Positions 40,101 through 52,900 of a stretch of 64,000 nucleotides of DNA are shown here, piece after piece. Position 1 is the stretch's first letter; each line of letters opens with the position of its first letter. This DNA is from Pseudomonas sp. BGr12. GTDB lineage: Bacteria; Pseudomonadota; Gammaproteobacteria; Pseudomonadales; Pseudomonadaceae. Made by a program: the position numbers and the translations under genes. Location: NCBI RefSeq assembly GCF_030272895.1, contig NZ_JALRNF010000010.1, positions 76,465 to 140,464 of the forward strand, written 5' to 3'. Under the pieces are notes generated by a model. The model was not told where the DNA came from. It did not search any database and saw nothing but the letters and a program-made list of their open reading frames with translations.

Positions 40101-41675
40101 CGCAGGGTCCAGCTGCACCGCATAAGGTGCCAGGTCGGGGTTGCACAGGCGCTGGGTGCCATTGTCCAGGCGCACCAGGGCCAGACGCCTGAACAAGGTC
40201 GAATTGCGCACCAATGTGGCCGCCCCGGCAACCACAACCGCGCCCGCCGCCAACCCGGCGACCTCGCCCACCACCTGCGTCAGGCATTTCAAGGCCTCGT
40301 GGCGATCGCCTTCTGCCCAGTCTTCCAGGCCGACAAAGACCTCGCCCATCAACTGTGCCACCACCACTCCGAACAATGCCTGGCCAACGCCCGGCACAAT
40401 GAAGGCGGCCAACCCCAGCACATCCATGCCCAGGGCCAATGCCTTGTCCAGGGTTGCCTGGCGCTCAGCGGCTTCCAGTTCGGCCGTCGGCACAGCCAGG
40501 AAACGTCCATCATCCTTGAGCAGGCTCAGGCGCTCGTCGAACAGCTCATCGAACAGGTCGGCCCGGCGAAGAGGACCATCCAGTGACAAGGACGGTGCTT
40601 CCAGCCGCACCCTCCGGCCGTCTTGTTGCTGAAAAAGCCGGCGCGCCAACTGCTGGTGAAAGGCAGGCCACTGGCGCCGCGTCACGAAACGCAGGAAGAA
40701 ACGCTGATAATGGTCGTTGGCCAACCGGCTGGCCAGGTCCGCTTCGAACTCACGCCAGCCGGAATACTCCTTGAGCGGGCACTGTGGATCCTCGGGAATA
40801 TGCACAATCAGCCTGGCCCAGGGTTGCTCGATTCCAGCCAGGTGTCCCACCGGTTGCAGGCTGAACTCGAACAGGCTGATCCCGTTCAATGCAAAGCCGG
40901 CAAGCTTCAGGCGCTTGTAACGCAGCGCCAGGCCCTGCTCGTTGATCCCGCGCTTTTGCTCGCTGACATCGAGCATGTGCTGGTGCGCTGCCGTACCGAG
41001 CGTGCCGCGGATCCGCGCCAGATGGGCATCGACCTGCAGCGCGTAACGATCACAGGCCTTGAACAGATCACGTGTCGACTGGGGTATCCCGGCGTTCCCG
41101 TCAGGATTGAACACCCCGTCGATATGCCGCTGGTACTGACCACCCAGATCGAGTTCGCGGCACAAGGCAATGAACGCCACGACATCGACTCCACCCAGCG
41201 GCCTGCCCTTGCGAAGGAACTGTGACGAGCGACTTACCACACTGCCGGACGCGGCCTGGCTCGGGGTGAAGTTATGCAACGCGGCCTGCAGCAGATCCTG
41301 CTGGATATAGCTGCGCTTCCAGACGGGTCGATAGATCGGCAGGGTAAAACCATCCAGGTGCATGTCCCCGCGCTCGAAGCGATCCGTTGCCTCGGAAAGC
41401 CGTGTGCCGAAGCGACGCTTGAGCGCCGCCGAGAAGCGTGGCGCGGCGAATGCCTGGATTGATCGCAGCGGTGCCAGCAACCGGGTGCGTGCCGCGCGGC
41501 TCGCCTCGCTGGCACGCATGCTGGCCGCCAGTTGCGCCAACAGCACAGGCGGGGCCTGGCGTAACCAGTCCGGCATTTGCTGGCGCAGGAAATCAAGATT
41601 GAAGCTGGCCGAAGAAAAATCTCCGGCAGGTGCCGTATTCAAGCCCGGCGCCTGTACGTGCTCAGGTGTAGACAT
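37167..41675 (-). CDS. Large LRR protein with degenerate NEL E3 ligase domain
   Basis: 1502 residues and no signal peptide. A long N-terminal region of the kind annotated as dermonecrotic-toxin-like (DUF6543) contains LCRELDLGGQYQRHI, a hydrophobic hairpin (VLGLAAFIVPGVGQALFGVV) and DGRLGYALSGRG. About six leucine-rich repeats span residues 1038-1188 (LRFLDLSGNALTRVPDGL, LETLDLTGNPLSQAP). A NEL (novel E3 ligase, IpaH/SspH type) domain spans about 1195-1490. Ungapped alignment with the paralogue at 42059 puts Leu1298 and Arg1300 where the catalytic Cys and Asp of CxD should be, so ligase activity is probably lost. Secretion route and target are unknown. Confidence 0.8.
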   Translation of the reverse strand: MSTPEHVQAPGLNTAPAGDFSSASFNLDFLRQQMPDWLRQAPPVLLAQLAASMRASEASRAARTRLLAPLRSIQAFAAPRFSAALKRRFGTRLSEATDRFERGDMHLDGFTLPIYRPVWKRSYIQQDLLQAALHNFTPSQAASGSVVSRSSQFLRKGRPLGGVDVVAFIALCRELDLGGQYQRHIDGVFNPDGNAGIPQSTRDLFKACDRYALQVDAHLARIRGTLGTAAHQHMLDVSEQKRGINEQGLALRYKRLKLAGFALNGISLFEFSLQPVGHLAGIEQPWARLIVHIPEDPQCPLKEYSGWREFEADLASRLANDHYQRFFLRFVTRRQWPAFHQQLARRLFQQQDGRRVRLEAPSLSLDGPLRRADLFDELFDERLSLLKDDGRFLAVPTAELEAAERQATLDKALALGMDVLGLAAFIVPGVGQALFGVVVAQLMGEVFVGLEDWAEGDRHEALKCLTQVVGEVAGLAAGAVVVAGAATLVRNSTLFRRLALVRLDNGTQRLCNPDLAPYAVQLDPALAGTPSGQGIYLVDGQQFVRIDGSYYRVEQTADAGTWRVRHPVRDDAWVPALEHNGQGAWRSRFDSPRQWQGSQYLFRRLGHSVDDFSDEEVTALLAISGTDEAQLRQWHLQQRTPAGALREAFARVRLQRRLQGLDEQLRTSSEVADDVLVWRLLQSMASEALAEGDAARLGEQMQRWLQENWQGFFEHCMTLERPAARSVLTRDFPGLAPAIAEEIEAGATATERLAMDSEVRLPMRLARQARQALRESRLDRALEGFFWPQMANADCDRLLLHALMEDPQWPPSLKLHIADTQAVPQSRELIRRGRRYIDSQQPDAPARDLLELARELAGFAPQVHLQDLRRQLGVQISQQRDLARRVLGEAGQRWWTPLQRLADGRLGYALSGRGVLAVAQRSIEEEILELYPDFSAEDITAFLEPYRARPAAARALLQRRRDELQRLRGTLQHWQAQPGSRYQADSRQLFANRLLGAWRRQVTAIHTPLGQRLGYSLFLGDLHVGALPSLESIDFSHIVELDLSGARLNSITPGFFEQFGRLRFLDLSGNALTRVPDGLERRLTLRHLRLRGNRITLDEAGARRMANMWGLETLDLTGNPLSQAPDLSRMTHLRVMQLRNTGIEQLPVGFWDQAALEALDLRDNRISHLPEQFFEEPRGFLRRVHLEGNPLPEAQQRRLLARQGLARPASIPLLRYSGEQYWAAPREIYQQLSNYWRVLQREPRAQPLLTLLERLAGMAEARGLREELRERVQAVLEVAVDSDLGHDLFLFVEDPQMLGREPLWVFSALEMRTQGYRALVDSLQTQTPERLIGFARSQFNLSRLERYLTALIQSQPEWWALQEDVQLAFRQALHERLGLPGYRQTTDFGDLGITQEHIAEAEEYVREGQPAELAHFLAHQGVWGQYLRLRHADAWHALEARFAEREELQRLREVALPAAERERRANARHIQQALDEDALMMQLTREAMGLPVEPSTAARGDG

Positions 41676-41861
41676 GGCCGCTCTCCCTGTAGGTCCATGT
41701 CACAGACACTACGGGCTGGCCAATCGATTGCTGCGGTACAAGAATATTGCCAGGCGATGGACGAGTGCCGACAGTCATGCACGCGCAGGCAACTTGCAGG
41801 GCAATGCTATCGAAGTACAGAACAGGAGAGAGATACTGAGCGCCATCAGGCGTAATGGGTG

Positions 41862-41970
41862 GCGGCCCCACCAGCCACACCCCGGCACTCGATGTTCCCG
41901 CTATGGCTGCTCCCTTCCGGGCCTGACCAGGTTAACGGGTAATCAATGCGGGGGGACCGATGGGGCCACC
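41862..41970 (-). ncRNA. ffs: 4.5S signal recognition particle RNA
   Basis: The minus strand carries the universally conserved SRP domain IV hairpin (GGTCAGGCCCGGAAGGGAGC). The ends pair as GGTGGCCCCA near the 5' end and TGGGGCC.GCCACC near the 3' end. RNA of about 100-110 nt; exact ends are estimated from pairing. The gene lies between dnaX and ligA, now flanked by the two NEL proteins. Confidence 0.92.
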
Positions 41971-42002
41971 ATAACGCAGCTCATCTGGCGATGAGCCGCG
42001 CC

Positions 42003-42030
42003 ATTGTACCGGCATCAAGCCAAGTTACAA
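42003..42030 (-). promoter_or_regulatory. Sigma-70 promoter of ffs
   Basis: Minus-strand TTGTAA-N16-TACAAT. The predicted start near 41996 gives a leader of about 25 nt before the mature 5' end, similar to the processed leader of E. coli 4.5S RNA. Confidence 0.6.
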
Positions 42031-42058
42031 CCCTTAATTGATAAAAACTCATCATTAC

Positions 42059-45000
42059 TCAATGACTTGGCGATTGCCCGGGCTTTTGCGCCCGCTCCGC
42101 CAGTGTCAGCTCATGCACCAGGTCGTCGAACGCCCGCTGCCGTGCCGCACTGATACGTTGCACCTCGCGGTAGTACTGGCTATCGCGCACCTCGGCCCAT
42201 TCCAGCTGCCGACGGAACGGTGCATCCATGGCCGTGAAGCGCGCCGCGTACCGGGTGCGCAGGAACTGCTGCCAGAAATCACGCGACTCAATGAAGCGAG
42301 GCAGCAGCACAGTCTGCTCATCCGCCAGCACCTGAGCCTGCGCCTGATCGATCGAAGTTTGCGTCACTCCGGCCCAATCGGGGTACAGCATCGCTCGCGG
42401 CTGCCCGGGCAACTCCAGAGCGCGGGCCAGCGCCAGGCGATAGACCAGGCGAACTTCCACCTGGTCGCGCGCCCGATCCGCCAGCAGTGGCCTGCTTGCC
42501 AGCTCTTCATCGGCGAAGGCGTCAAGGCGCTCAAGGCGAAACAACCCCAGGGCCAGGTCGAGCAGGGGCGCGCCGTCATGGGCATCGAGCGCCTGGGCGC
42601 CCGCCTTGTGCACCAGCATGCGTACCTCAAGGGCACTGAAGTGCAGCGCCACGCTATCGCCACAGGTGACATCGCTGGCCGCCAGGTCGAAGAGTTCTCC
42701 GCGCAGTCGAGCACTGCTCCAGGCCTCATCGAACAATGCCCAGACCCGTCGCTGCAGGTCGTCTCGGGCCAACCTGTAATCGGCCGTTTCACCGAGACGG
42801 GCAAGCAGGTCGAAGAATGCCGGTGCGCCGCTTTCATGCTCCAGCGTCGCCCACTGCTGCGCCCGCTGCCCGCGAATGTCCCCGGTCAACAACTCAAGCC
42901 AGTAGTATCTCGCTTGCTGGAGAGCAGGATGACGCTCCGTCAGGCCACCCAGATTGGCACCGGTACGCAATGCATAATCCTGAAGCATACGCAGGCTGTC
43001 GGCTTGCAGCGGGTTATCCGCCAGCAGCACGCAGTGCGCCCGGACACGTGGGATGCTGGCCAGTTCCATCGGCAACACTGCGATCCGGTTGTCGCGCAGG
43101 TCGGCCAACTCCAGCAGCCCCCGGGTCACCAGGCCCGACGGCAAGGTTTCGAGTTGACAGCCTTGCAGTTGCACCCGCCGCAGCAAGGGCATGCCCCCCA
43201 GGTCAGGGGCAACGGTCAGCGGGTTGTCGGCAAGGGTCAGCACTTCCAGGCGTGCCAGACCTGCCAGCAGGTACTGTGGCTGCCCGGCAAGACTCAAGCG
43301 GTTATGCGCCAGGTTAAGGGATTTCAACGCCGTCCGCGATACGATCCCGTCAGGCAAGCGCTCCAGCCTGTTGTGATCGAGCGACAGGTGCTGAAGGTCG
43401 GGAAACTGCCCGAAAAACCCCTCGGGCACGCTGGACAAGTCCATGTCGGTCAACGTCAGCTCGACCACCGACTCGAACGAGCAATCCTCCAGCGCCGGCA
43501 GTTCACCAATCCGCGCACCACGAAAATCCAGGCGCAAACCATAGGCTACACCTTGCGCATCGTAGGCACGTTCTGACTGGCGGCTCCAGGCCCGGTGGAT
43601 CTTTCGACTCACTCGCTTGCGTGCCTCAAGCAGCTCAAGCCCGTCAGCGTCGGCCTCCCAACTGCGCAGGGTGGCCTCAAGCACAGTGAGTTCATGCTTG
43701 CGCTGGGCCAGGTAGTCGCCAAGGGACAGGCCTCGCTCCTGCACGTCCACTACCAATGCGTCGATTTCGCCATCGCTCATCCCCGGATATAGCGCCCGCA
43801 CCTGCCCGGAGCGCGAGGGATGGATGGCCGCCAGCCGCCCTCTCCCGCTCAGGGCATAGCCAATCCTGCCATCTGCGAGCAGCCCAGGCGCACGCCACCA
43901 GGGCACCTCCATCTGCAGGCCAAGCAGCTGTGCACACTGCCTGCGCTGCATGAGTGCGCGGCTCGCCAGTTGCTCACCCAGGTTTTGCGCATTCTCCAAC
44001 TGCGTTTGCAACGATAGGGGAAGTGCGCGGAAAAGGTTTTCAAGGACATTGCCATGCCCCCTGGCAACGTCCTCGAGTGACGCCGAGGAAATGGACAGCA
44101 CCTCTCCCGCCGGCCAACCCGGCAATTGCGGCACAAGGTGGACTGCCAGGCGAGCGGTATCCACGCCTGCCGTCGCGGGCGGGAGGAAGCCTAGCAAGGC
44201 ACGACCCAGGCGCAGTTCCCGCTGCATCCGTGTGGCCTTTTCGACAAGTGTTGCGGGCAATAACCCACGACGGGCAATGAATTGCCGCTCGATATCCGTC
44301 GCCGATTCAGTCAACTGGTGAACGGCTCGCGGGGACAGTTGTGCAAAACTGCTGCGCAACAACAGCGTCGACCTGGAGGACACTTCGGCGACGGGCAACC
44401 GCACGCTAACGAGTTGCTCGAACGCATCGGCCAGCAATGCGGGTACGGGCGAATGCTCCAGTATCACCTGTCGAAGCGCATCAGAGTCATATCCGCTCGC
44501 TGCCAGCACCTGGCCAACCCGGTAATCGGAAAGCCCCTCGGCATAGTGTCCAAGACGCCTGGCCAGCGCCACCGGATCGGTCCACTGCCAGGGTGATTCG
44601 CCCTCGTGCAACCAACCGCCATCGCCGTTGTGCACCAACGGCGGCGCGTAACGCTGATGAACATCGGCCGGCTGGATCCGCCAGCCCTCCTGCCCCCTGG
44701 CAACGGCGTAGTTGCCTCCACGGTGGCGCAGGAACGAACGCCCCGCGAAGTCGAACAAGCCCGGATGTTCACCCGGCACCCCCGACCCACTCGAGCTAGG
44801 CTGACGATAGGCAGACAACTCTGGATGCCATAGACGCGCCTCACCACTGTCCAGACGTACCACGTGCAGCTGGCCCATGAATCCCGAGGCGCGCAGCAGG
44901 CCTTGCGCGGCCAGCCCCAACGTCCCCAATGCTACGACACCGGCCACCTGCTCCAGGGCTCGTTCCAGGTGTTCTATCGCTTCCTCATGATGATCCGCAC

Positions 45001-46303
45001 GCCAGGCATGGAAGCCTTCGTACACCTCGTGGGCCAGGTCGACAGCGGCCACGCCCAGCAGAATCTGCCCCACCGCCGGGACCAGCAAACCAGCAACAGC
45101 CAGCACATCCAGACCGGCAGCCTCATACCACTCGAGGCGACGCTGACGCGCTTGCGCATCGACCACCGCAGTCGGAACCGCCAGTCTCCTGGCATCGTCC
45201 GACAGTGCGAACAATTGCGCTGTCACCTGGAGCCTGAACAGCTGTCGATCGAATGCCTGCGACTCATAGTCGATGCTCAGCTCACCCTGCTCGAGCGCTT
45301 GCGACAACCTGGATTCAAACTCGGCTTGCAACTGCGCCCGTTCATGAACCGAGACAAACCGCAGGACAAATTCAGAGAATCCCGGTACGGCCAGGCGTTG
45401 CAGCCAATCCTGGGCCAGCTCTTGCACGCTGGCATATTCTCGCAAGGCGCCTTGTTTTTCCCCCGGGATGTACAGCAGCAGGCTATCCGCCTGGCCTAGG
45501 GTCTTGAACTTCTGCTTGCCCTGCGCAATGACCAGCACTTCGCGCAGTGCAACACCAAAGATCCTGGGCCGGAAAACCTGTACGACAATATTCTCCACTC
45601 GGTAGCGCCCGCCTTTCACGGCGAGGTTTTGCATCAGGCGAAACCCCAACTCTGTCAGGTCCCCCCTCAGATAGGCCAGGCTGGCCGCCACCCGCATGTC
45701 GAATCGGCGCTGCTCCTCAAGCAAAGCGTGAACACGCTTGGCTCCTGTGCCCTTGTCTTCCCCCGGGCCATCAGCCGGCTGGAACAATTGCCGAAGCTGC
45801 GCCTGAAAGCGCCCGCCCAGATCCAGCTCACGGCAACGACGGGCGAAGTCTTCGGGGCGACTGGCGACTCTTTTGCCGTTGATCAGCAGGTAGCTGTATG
45901 CCCCCAGGGCCTGCTCTTCAGTCTCATCGGCTTCGAAGTTATCCAGAGCGGCCTGCAGGAGGCTGCGCCGAACTTCCACGCGCCTTAAATCGATCTCAGT
46001 TGGCTTGCTCGGTATAAGCTCGGGCTCGAAACTCACCAGGCAGATCTGATCACGCTGTGGGTCGAAGGCACCACCATAGACTGGGGCCATGGCCTTGATC
46101 ATCTCGGTACGGGCGAACGCCGGCAGATGCGCCAGAGGACTCAACAGGTTTTTGACCCTGGCACGGTGCAGGCGACTCTGGCGCAAATCATTGACAAGCT
46201 CGGCCAGGAGCCTGGGGTCGGCCTGGCGCAACCAGACAGGCAAGCCAGCCTGCACGGCCTGATGAAAGTCCAGGGCATCGTGCAGTTCAGGTGTATCGGA
46301 CAT
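42059..46303 (-). CDS. Large LRR protein with intact NEL E3 ubiquitin ligase domain
   Basis: 1414 residues and no signal peptide. The N-terminal region (about 1-930) resembles the dermonecrotic-toxin-like region of its neighbour (RCRELDLGGRFQAQL; VLAVAGLLVPAVGQILLGVA; DGRIGYALSGRG). LRRs lie at about 940-1097 (LQHLSLDHNRLERLPDGI, LKSLNLAHNRLSLAG). The NEL domain (about 1110-1395) contains VTCGDSVALHFSALEV with the catalytic C1214-x-D1216 motif known from IpaH/SspH2. NEL proteins normally ubiquitinate host proteins after type III secretion; no secretion genes are in the window. Confidence 0.85.
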   Translation of the reverse strand: MSDTPELHDALDFHQAVQAGLPVWLRQADPRLLAELVNDLRQSRLHRARVKNLLSPLAHLPAFARTEMIKAMAPVYGGAFDPQRDQICLVSFEPELIPSKPTEIDLRRVEVRRSLLQAALDNFEADETEEQALGAYSYLLINGKRVASRPEDFARRCRELDLGGRFQAQLRQLFQPADGPGEDKGTGAKRVHALLEEQRRFDMRVAASLAYLRGDLTELGFRLMQNLAVKGGRYRVENIVVQVFRPRIFGVALREVLVIAQGKQKFKTLGQADSLLLYIPGEKQGALREYASVQELAQDWLQRLAVPGFSEFVLRFVSVHERAQLQAEFESRLSQALEQGELSIDYESQAFDRQLFRLQVTAQLFALSDDARRLAVPTAVVDAQARQRRLEWYEAAGLDVLAVAGLLVPAVGQILLGVAAVDLAHEVYEGFHAWRADHHEEAIEHLERALEQVAGVVALGTLGLAAQGLLRASGFMGQLHVVRLDSGEARLWHPELSAYRQPSSSGSGVPGEHPGLFDFAGRSFLRHRGGNYAVARGQEGWRIQPADVHQRYAPPLVHNGDGGWLHEGESPWQWTDPVALARRLGHYAEGLSDYRVGQVLAASGYDSDALRQVILEHSPVPALLADAFEQLVSVRLPVAEVSSRSTLLLRSSFAQLSPRAVHQLTESATDIERQFIARRGLLPATLVEKATRMQRELRLGRALLGFLPPATAGVDTARLAVHLVPQLPGWPAGEVLSISSASLEDVARGHGNVLENLFRALPLSLQTQLENAQNLGEQLASRALMQRRQCAQLLGLQMEVPWWRAPGLLADGRIGYALSGRGRLAAIHPSRSGQVRALYPGMSDGEIDALVVDVQERGLSLGDYLAQRKHELTVLEATLRSWEADADGLELLEARKRVSRKIHRAWSRQSERAYDAQGVAYGLRLDFRGARIGELPALEDCSFESVVELTLTDMDLSSVPEGFFGQFPDLQHLSLDHNRLERLPDGIVSRTALKSLNLAHNRLSLAGQPQYLLAGLARLEVLTLADNPLTVAPDLGGMPLLRRVQLQGCQLETLPSGLVTRGLLELADLRDNRIAVLPMELASIPRVRAHCVLLADNPLQADSLRMLQDYALRTGANLGGLTERHPALQQARYYWLELLTGDIRGQRAQQWATLEHESGAPAFFDLLARLGETADYRLARDDLQRRVWALFDEAWSSARLRGELFDLAASDVTCGDSVALHFSALEVRMLVHKAGAQALDAHDGAPLLDLALGLFRLERLDAFADEELASRPLLADRARDQVEVRLVYRLALARALELPGQPRAMLYPDWAGVTQTSIDQAQAQVLADEQTVLLPRFIESRDFWQQFLRTRYAARFTAMDAPFRRQLEWAEVRDSQYYREVQRISAARQRAFDDLVHELTLAERAQKPGQSPSH

Positions 46304-46403
46304 GGTGCTTTCTCCTTCTTGCGAATTGAAAGCACCACGCTAGAGCCTGGCCGGCGACACCAGGTGTTAGATAGTTAGCACGCAGCTGATCGAACGGCGG
46401 CGC

Positions 46404-48812
<2,409 letters not shown>

Positions 48813-48813
48813 T

Positions 48814-48874
48814 CATCGCGGGGCAAGCCCGCTCCTACAGGCCCTTGTGGGAGCGGGCTTGCCCCGCGATGCGT
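48814..48874. repeat. REP inverted pair 4
   Basis: Inverted REP units between zipA and ligA, both on the minus strand. Confidence 0.9.
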
Positions 48875-48876
48875 TT

Positions 48877-49743
48877 TTAGCGTTTCTGGGTCAGCGCACG
48901 GCGCTCGAACTCGACGATCCGCTGGCGGTAGTGCTCGATGGTCTGGGCAGTCATCACGCTGCGCTGGTCATCCTTGAGCTCACCGTTGAGTTCATGGGCC
49001 AGCTTGCGGGCGGCAGCCACCATCACGTCGAAGGCCTGCTTGGGATGGCGCGGCCCTGGCAGACCGAGGAAGAAGCTCACGGCGCGGGTGCTGAAGTGGT
49101 CGATGTCGTCCAGGTCGAACACTCCCGGCTTGACCGCGTTGGCCATGGAGAACAGCACCTCGCCGTTACCGGCCATGCTCTCGTGGCGGTGGAAGATGTC
49201 CATTTCGCCGAAGCGCAGGCCGCTTTCGAGGATGTTCTGCAGCAGCGCCGGGCCCTTGAAACCGCCTTCGTCGCGGGAAATCACGCTGATCACCAGCACT
49301 TCTTCCACCGGTGGCAACTCGCGACCTTCGCCGGTGCCGAAACCTGCGCCGTTGCTGCGGGTTTCTTCGGGGAAATCTTCATCAACATTGGCGAACAGGT
49401 CGGGTTCACGCGGCTCGGCGGCCAGGTTCAGGTCACCCTGCTGCGGCTCGTTACCGCGCTTGCGCTTGGCGGTTTTCGACTTGCTGTTGTTGTCACGCGC
49501 AGGCGCACTCATCGACGGCAGGTCATGCTCGTCCAGCTCAGGCTCCTTGTGGGTATCGAGCACCCGTGACGGGCCGAGCACCTCGGCGCCACCCTCTTCA
49601 TCCGGCAGGTTGGAGAAGCTGCGATCCAGGCGGAATTTCAACTTGCCCTTGCCGCCACGCATGCGACGCCAGCCGTCGAAAAGAATACCGGCAATGACAA
49701 TGATGCCGATGACGATCAGCCACTCGCGCAGACCGATTTCCAT
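48877..49743 (-). CDS. zipA: Cell division protein ZipA
   Basis: 288-residue inner-membrane protein that tethers FtsZ at the division septum. An N-terminal membrane helix ([21 protein letters not shown]) is followed by a basic patch, a charged linker, and a C-terminal FtsZ-binding domain (about 140-280, [40 protein letters not shown]). Same strand as smc and ligA. Confidence 0.94.
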   Translation of the reverse strand: MEIGLREWLIVIGIIVIAGILFDGWRRMRGGKGKLKFRLDRSFSNLPDEEGGAEVLGPSRVLDTHKEPELDEHDLPSMSAPARDNNSKSKTAKRKRGNEPQQGDLNLAAEPREPDLFANVDEDFPEETRSNGAGFGTGEGRELPPVEEVLVISVISRDEGGFKGPALLQNILESGLRFGEMDIFHRHESMAGNGEVLFSMANAVKPGVFDLDDIDHFSTRAVSFFLGLPGPRHPKQAFDVMVAAARKLAHELNGELKDDQRSVMTAQTIEHYRQRIVEFERRALTQKR

Positions 49744-49946
49744 GTAATCCCGTGCCTCTGTAAAAAATGCTGAAAAATAAAGGGTTTAAACCCCTTTAAG
49801 ACGTGGCGCCAACTCTATGTTCTGACAGGCGTTTTCCCACGCAAAGAAAATAAGTGACATTAAGCTAGCACGACCAAAGATAACTTTACACCGTCTGTCG
49901 TAACTGACAGGGCTATTTACCGCAGGTTCGCGCCTTATCGCCTCAA

Positions 49947-52900
49947 TCAGGCGTCGACCATGGCCATCGCCTCCTCCACATCGACTGCAACAAGACGTGA
50001 ACAGCCTGGTTCATGCATGGTCACGCCCATCAATTGCTCGGCCATTTCCATGGCGATCTTGTTGTGGGTGATATAGATGAACTGCACTGTCTGACTCATC
50101 TCCTTGACCAGTCGGGCGTAACGCCCGACGTTGGCATCGTCCAGCGGTGCATCGACTTCATCGAGCATGCAGAACGGTGCCGGGTTGAGTTTGAAAATGG
50201 CAAACACCAGGGCCAGGGCGGTCAGCGCCTTCTCACCGCCCGAGAGCAAATGAATGGTGCTGTTCTTCTTGCCCGGTGGCCGCGCCATGATCGTCACCCC
50301 TGTATCGAGTAGATCTTCGCCCGTCAGTTCCAGGTAAGCACTGCCGCCACCGAAAACTTTTGGGAAAAGTGCCTGTAATCCGGCATTTATCTGATCAAAG
50401 GTATCCTTGAAGCGGTTGCGGGTTTCCTTGTCGATCTTGCGAATGACGTTTTCCAGGGTATCCAGGGCTTCGACCAGGTCGGCATCCTGGGCATCCAGGT
50501 AACGCTTGCGCTCGGACTGCTGCTGGTACTCGTCAATGGCCGCAAGGTTGATCGCCCCCAGGCGCTGGATACGTCCATCGAGGCGCTCCAGTTCCTGCTC
50601 GGTCTCCTGTTCGCAGGCCACCTCGGTCAATGTGCCCAGCACGCCCTGCAGGTCATAGCCATCGGCCTGCAACTGTTCCTGCAGGGTCTTGCGCCGCACG
50701 CTCAGGCCTTGCCACTCCAGGCGGTGCTGTTCCAGCTGGCCACGCAGCAGTTGCGCCTGTTGCTCGGCCTGGGTCCGGCGTTTTTCCACATCACGCAGTT
50801 CGCGGTCGGCTTCATCCATGTGCAGGCGGGCCTGACGCATTTCGTCATCCACGCTCATGCGCTTTTCCAGCAGTTCTTCGAGCTTCAGGCGCAACTCTTC
50901 CAGCGGCGCCTCGCCCTCCTCCAGGTTCAGAGTGAGCTGTTCGCGCTTCTCGGTCAGACGTTCCGCTTGCTGTTGCAAACGCTCCAGGGCCTGGCGGGTG
51001 GAGTCGTGCTGGGCGCGCAGGGAGCCCAGGCGCACCGCCAATTGATGGCCGTGGTCCTTGTGCTGGCGAGCTTCCTGGCGCACCCGGTCGAGGCGCTCGC
51101 GCAGGCTGTCGCGCCGGGCCAGCAGCAACTCACGTTGTTCGGTGTCCTGGGCCATCAGGTCGAGGGCTTCCTGCAGTTGCAGGCGCGACTCGCCGAGGTT
51201 CTCGGTTTCCAGCATACGCTGCTCTTGCAGCTCGGCCAGTTCCTCCTCCAGGCGCTGGCGACGCAGGCTCAGTTGCTCGGCCCTGGCCTTGCCCGCCGAC
51301 AAGCGGGCATTGAGCTCGCTTTGCTGGCGGGCTTCGTCCTGGGTGCGCCGGCGCAGCTGCTCGCGCTGCTCTTCAAGGGCCTGTTGCTGCTCGCGCTGTT
51401 CCTGCAGCCTGGATTCAAGCAACTCCAGCGCGGCTTCCTGTTCCTGGCGCTCAAGATCGAGTCGCTCGATCTCCTGGCCTCGGGCCAGCACGCCGCCCTG
51501 CGCCTCACCGGCACGATTGACCCGCAGGAAATGCCGGCCGACCCAGTAGCCGTCACGACTGACCAGGCTCTGGCCGTCGCCCAGCTGACTGCGCAGGGCC
51601 AAGGCCTGCTCCAGGTTTTCCACCGGCCGCACCTGCCCCAGCCAGGGCGCCAGATCGATGCGTCCCTCGACTTTGTCGAGCAGGCTGCCCGCAATCCGTG
51701 CACCGTCGGCAGAGGCATCGAGCAAGCGCAGATCGCCCTGGGTGAAGGCTCCCAGATCAAGACCGGCGAAGTCATCGACCAACACCGCCTGCAGGTCGGC
51801 GCCCAACACGGTTTCTACCGCCAGCTCCCAGCCCGGCTCGACCCGCAGGCCTTCGGCCAGGCGCGGGCGCTGCTCCAGCCCTTGCTCACGCAGCCATTGC
51901 GCGGTGCCGGTACCAGGTTCCAGTGCGGCCTGCTGCAAGGCTTCCAGCGATGCCAGTCGCCCGCCCAGGCGCTGCAACTCGCCCTGGGCCTGCTGCTGGG
52001 CCTGCACCGCCTGCTGCAACTGCTCGCGCAGCGACTCAAGCTGCTCGACCACCTGCAGTTCCTGGAGCTGCAATTCTTCAAGCCGCAGCTCGCTGGTGGC
52101 CACGTGTTCGGCCAGCTCGACGATGGCCGCGTCTTCCGGGTCGGCGCTGAGCTGATCGCGCTCTTCGCCGAGCTTGCGCTGGCGTTCGGCCAGGCGCTCC
52201 AGGGCTTGTTCCAGCTGCTGGATTCGCGCTTGCTGCACTTCGGCCTGCCGACGCGGCTCGGCCGAGCGGGTATTGAAGCTGTCCCACTGCTCCTGCCAGC
52301 CGTGCATGGTGGCTTCGGCGTCTTCCAGGGTGGCGGCGGACTCTTCGGCCGCGGCCAGGGTCACTTCCTGTTCGGGTTCGAGCATGGCCAGCTCTTCGCC
52401 CAGGGTCGCCAGCATCGTGCGGTCATGCCCCAGGTGCGACTCGGTCTCCTGGCGCGCGCGCTCGGCTTCCTTGAAGTCGTCCTGCAACTGGCGCAGGCGC
52501 TGCTGGCCATGCTGGATGCTCTGCTCGACCCGGGCGATGTCACCGGCCACCGAATAGAAGCGTCCCTGCACCAGGTTGAAGCGCTCGGACAGCTCATGGT
52601 GGCCATCACGCAGGCGCTCGATGTTGGCGTCGGCATTGCGTTGTTCGGCCATCAGGGCCTCGAAGGCCACTTCCTGATCGCCGATCACCGCCTCGCGCTG
52701 CCCGACCTGCTGGTCCAGGGCCTGCCAACGCAAGGCCGACAGCTGCGCCTTGAGCTGGCGCTCCTCGGCTTTGTATTCCTTGTACTTCTCTGCGGCCTGG
52801 GCCTGGCGATGCAGGCGCTCGAGCTGGCGCTCCAGCTCTTCGCGCAGATCGGTCAGGCGCTCGAGGTTCTCATGGGTGCGGCGAATGCGGTTCTCGGTTT

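Noticed and set aside
48814-48874. Repeats considered as a possible CRISPR array
   Set aside because: Units occur as single inverted pairs scattered at gene borders, not as direct repeats with spacers; they fit REP elements.
49780-49797. AAGGGTTTAAACCCCTT palindrome between zipA and smc
   Set aside because: Symmetric but without flanking promoter or terminator features that I could support.
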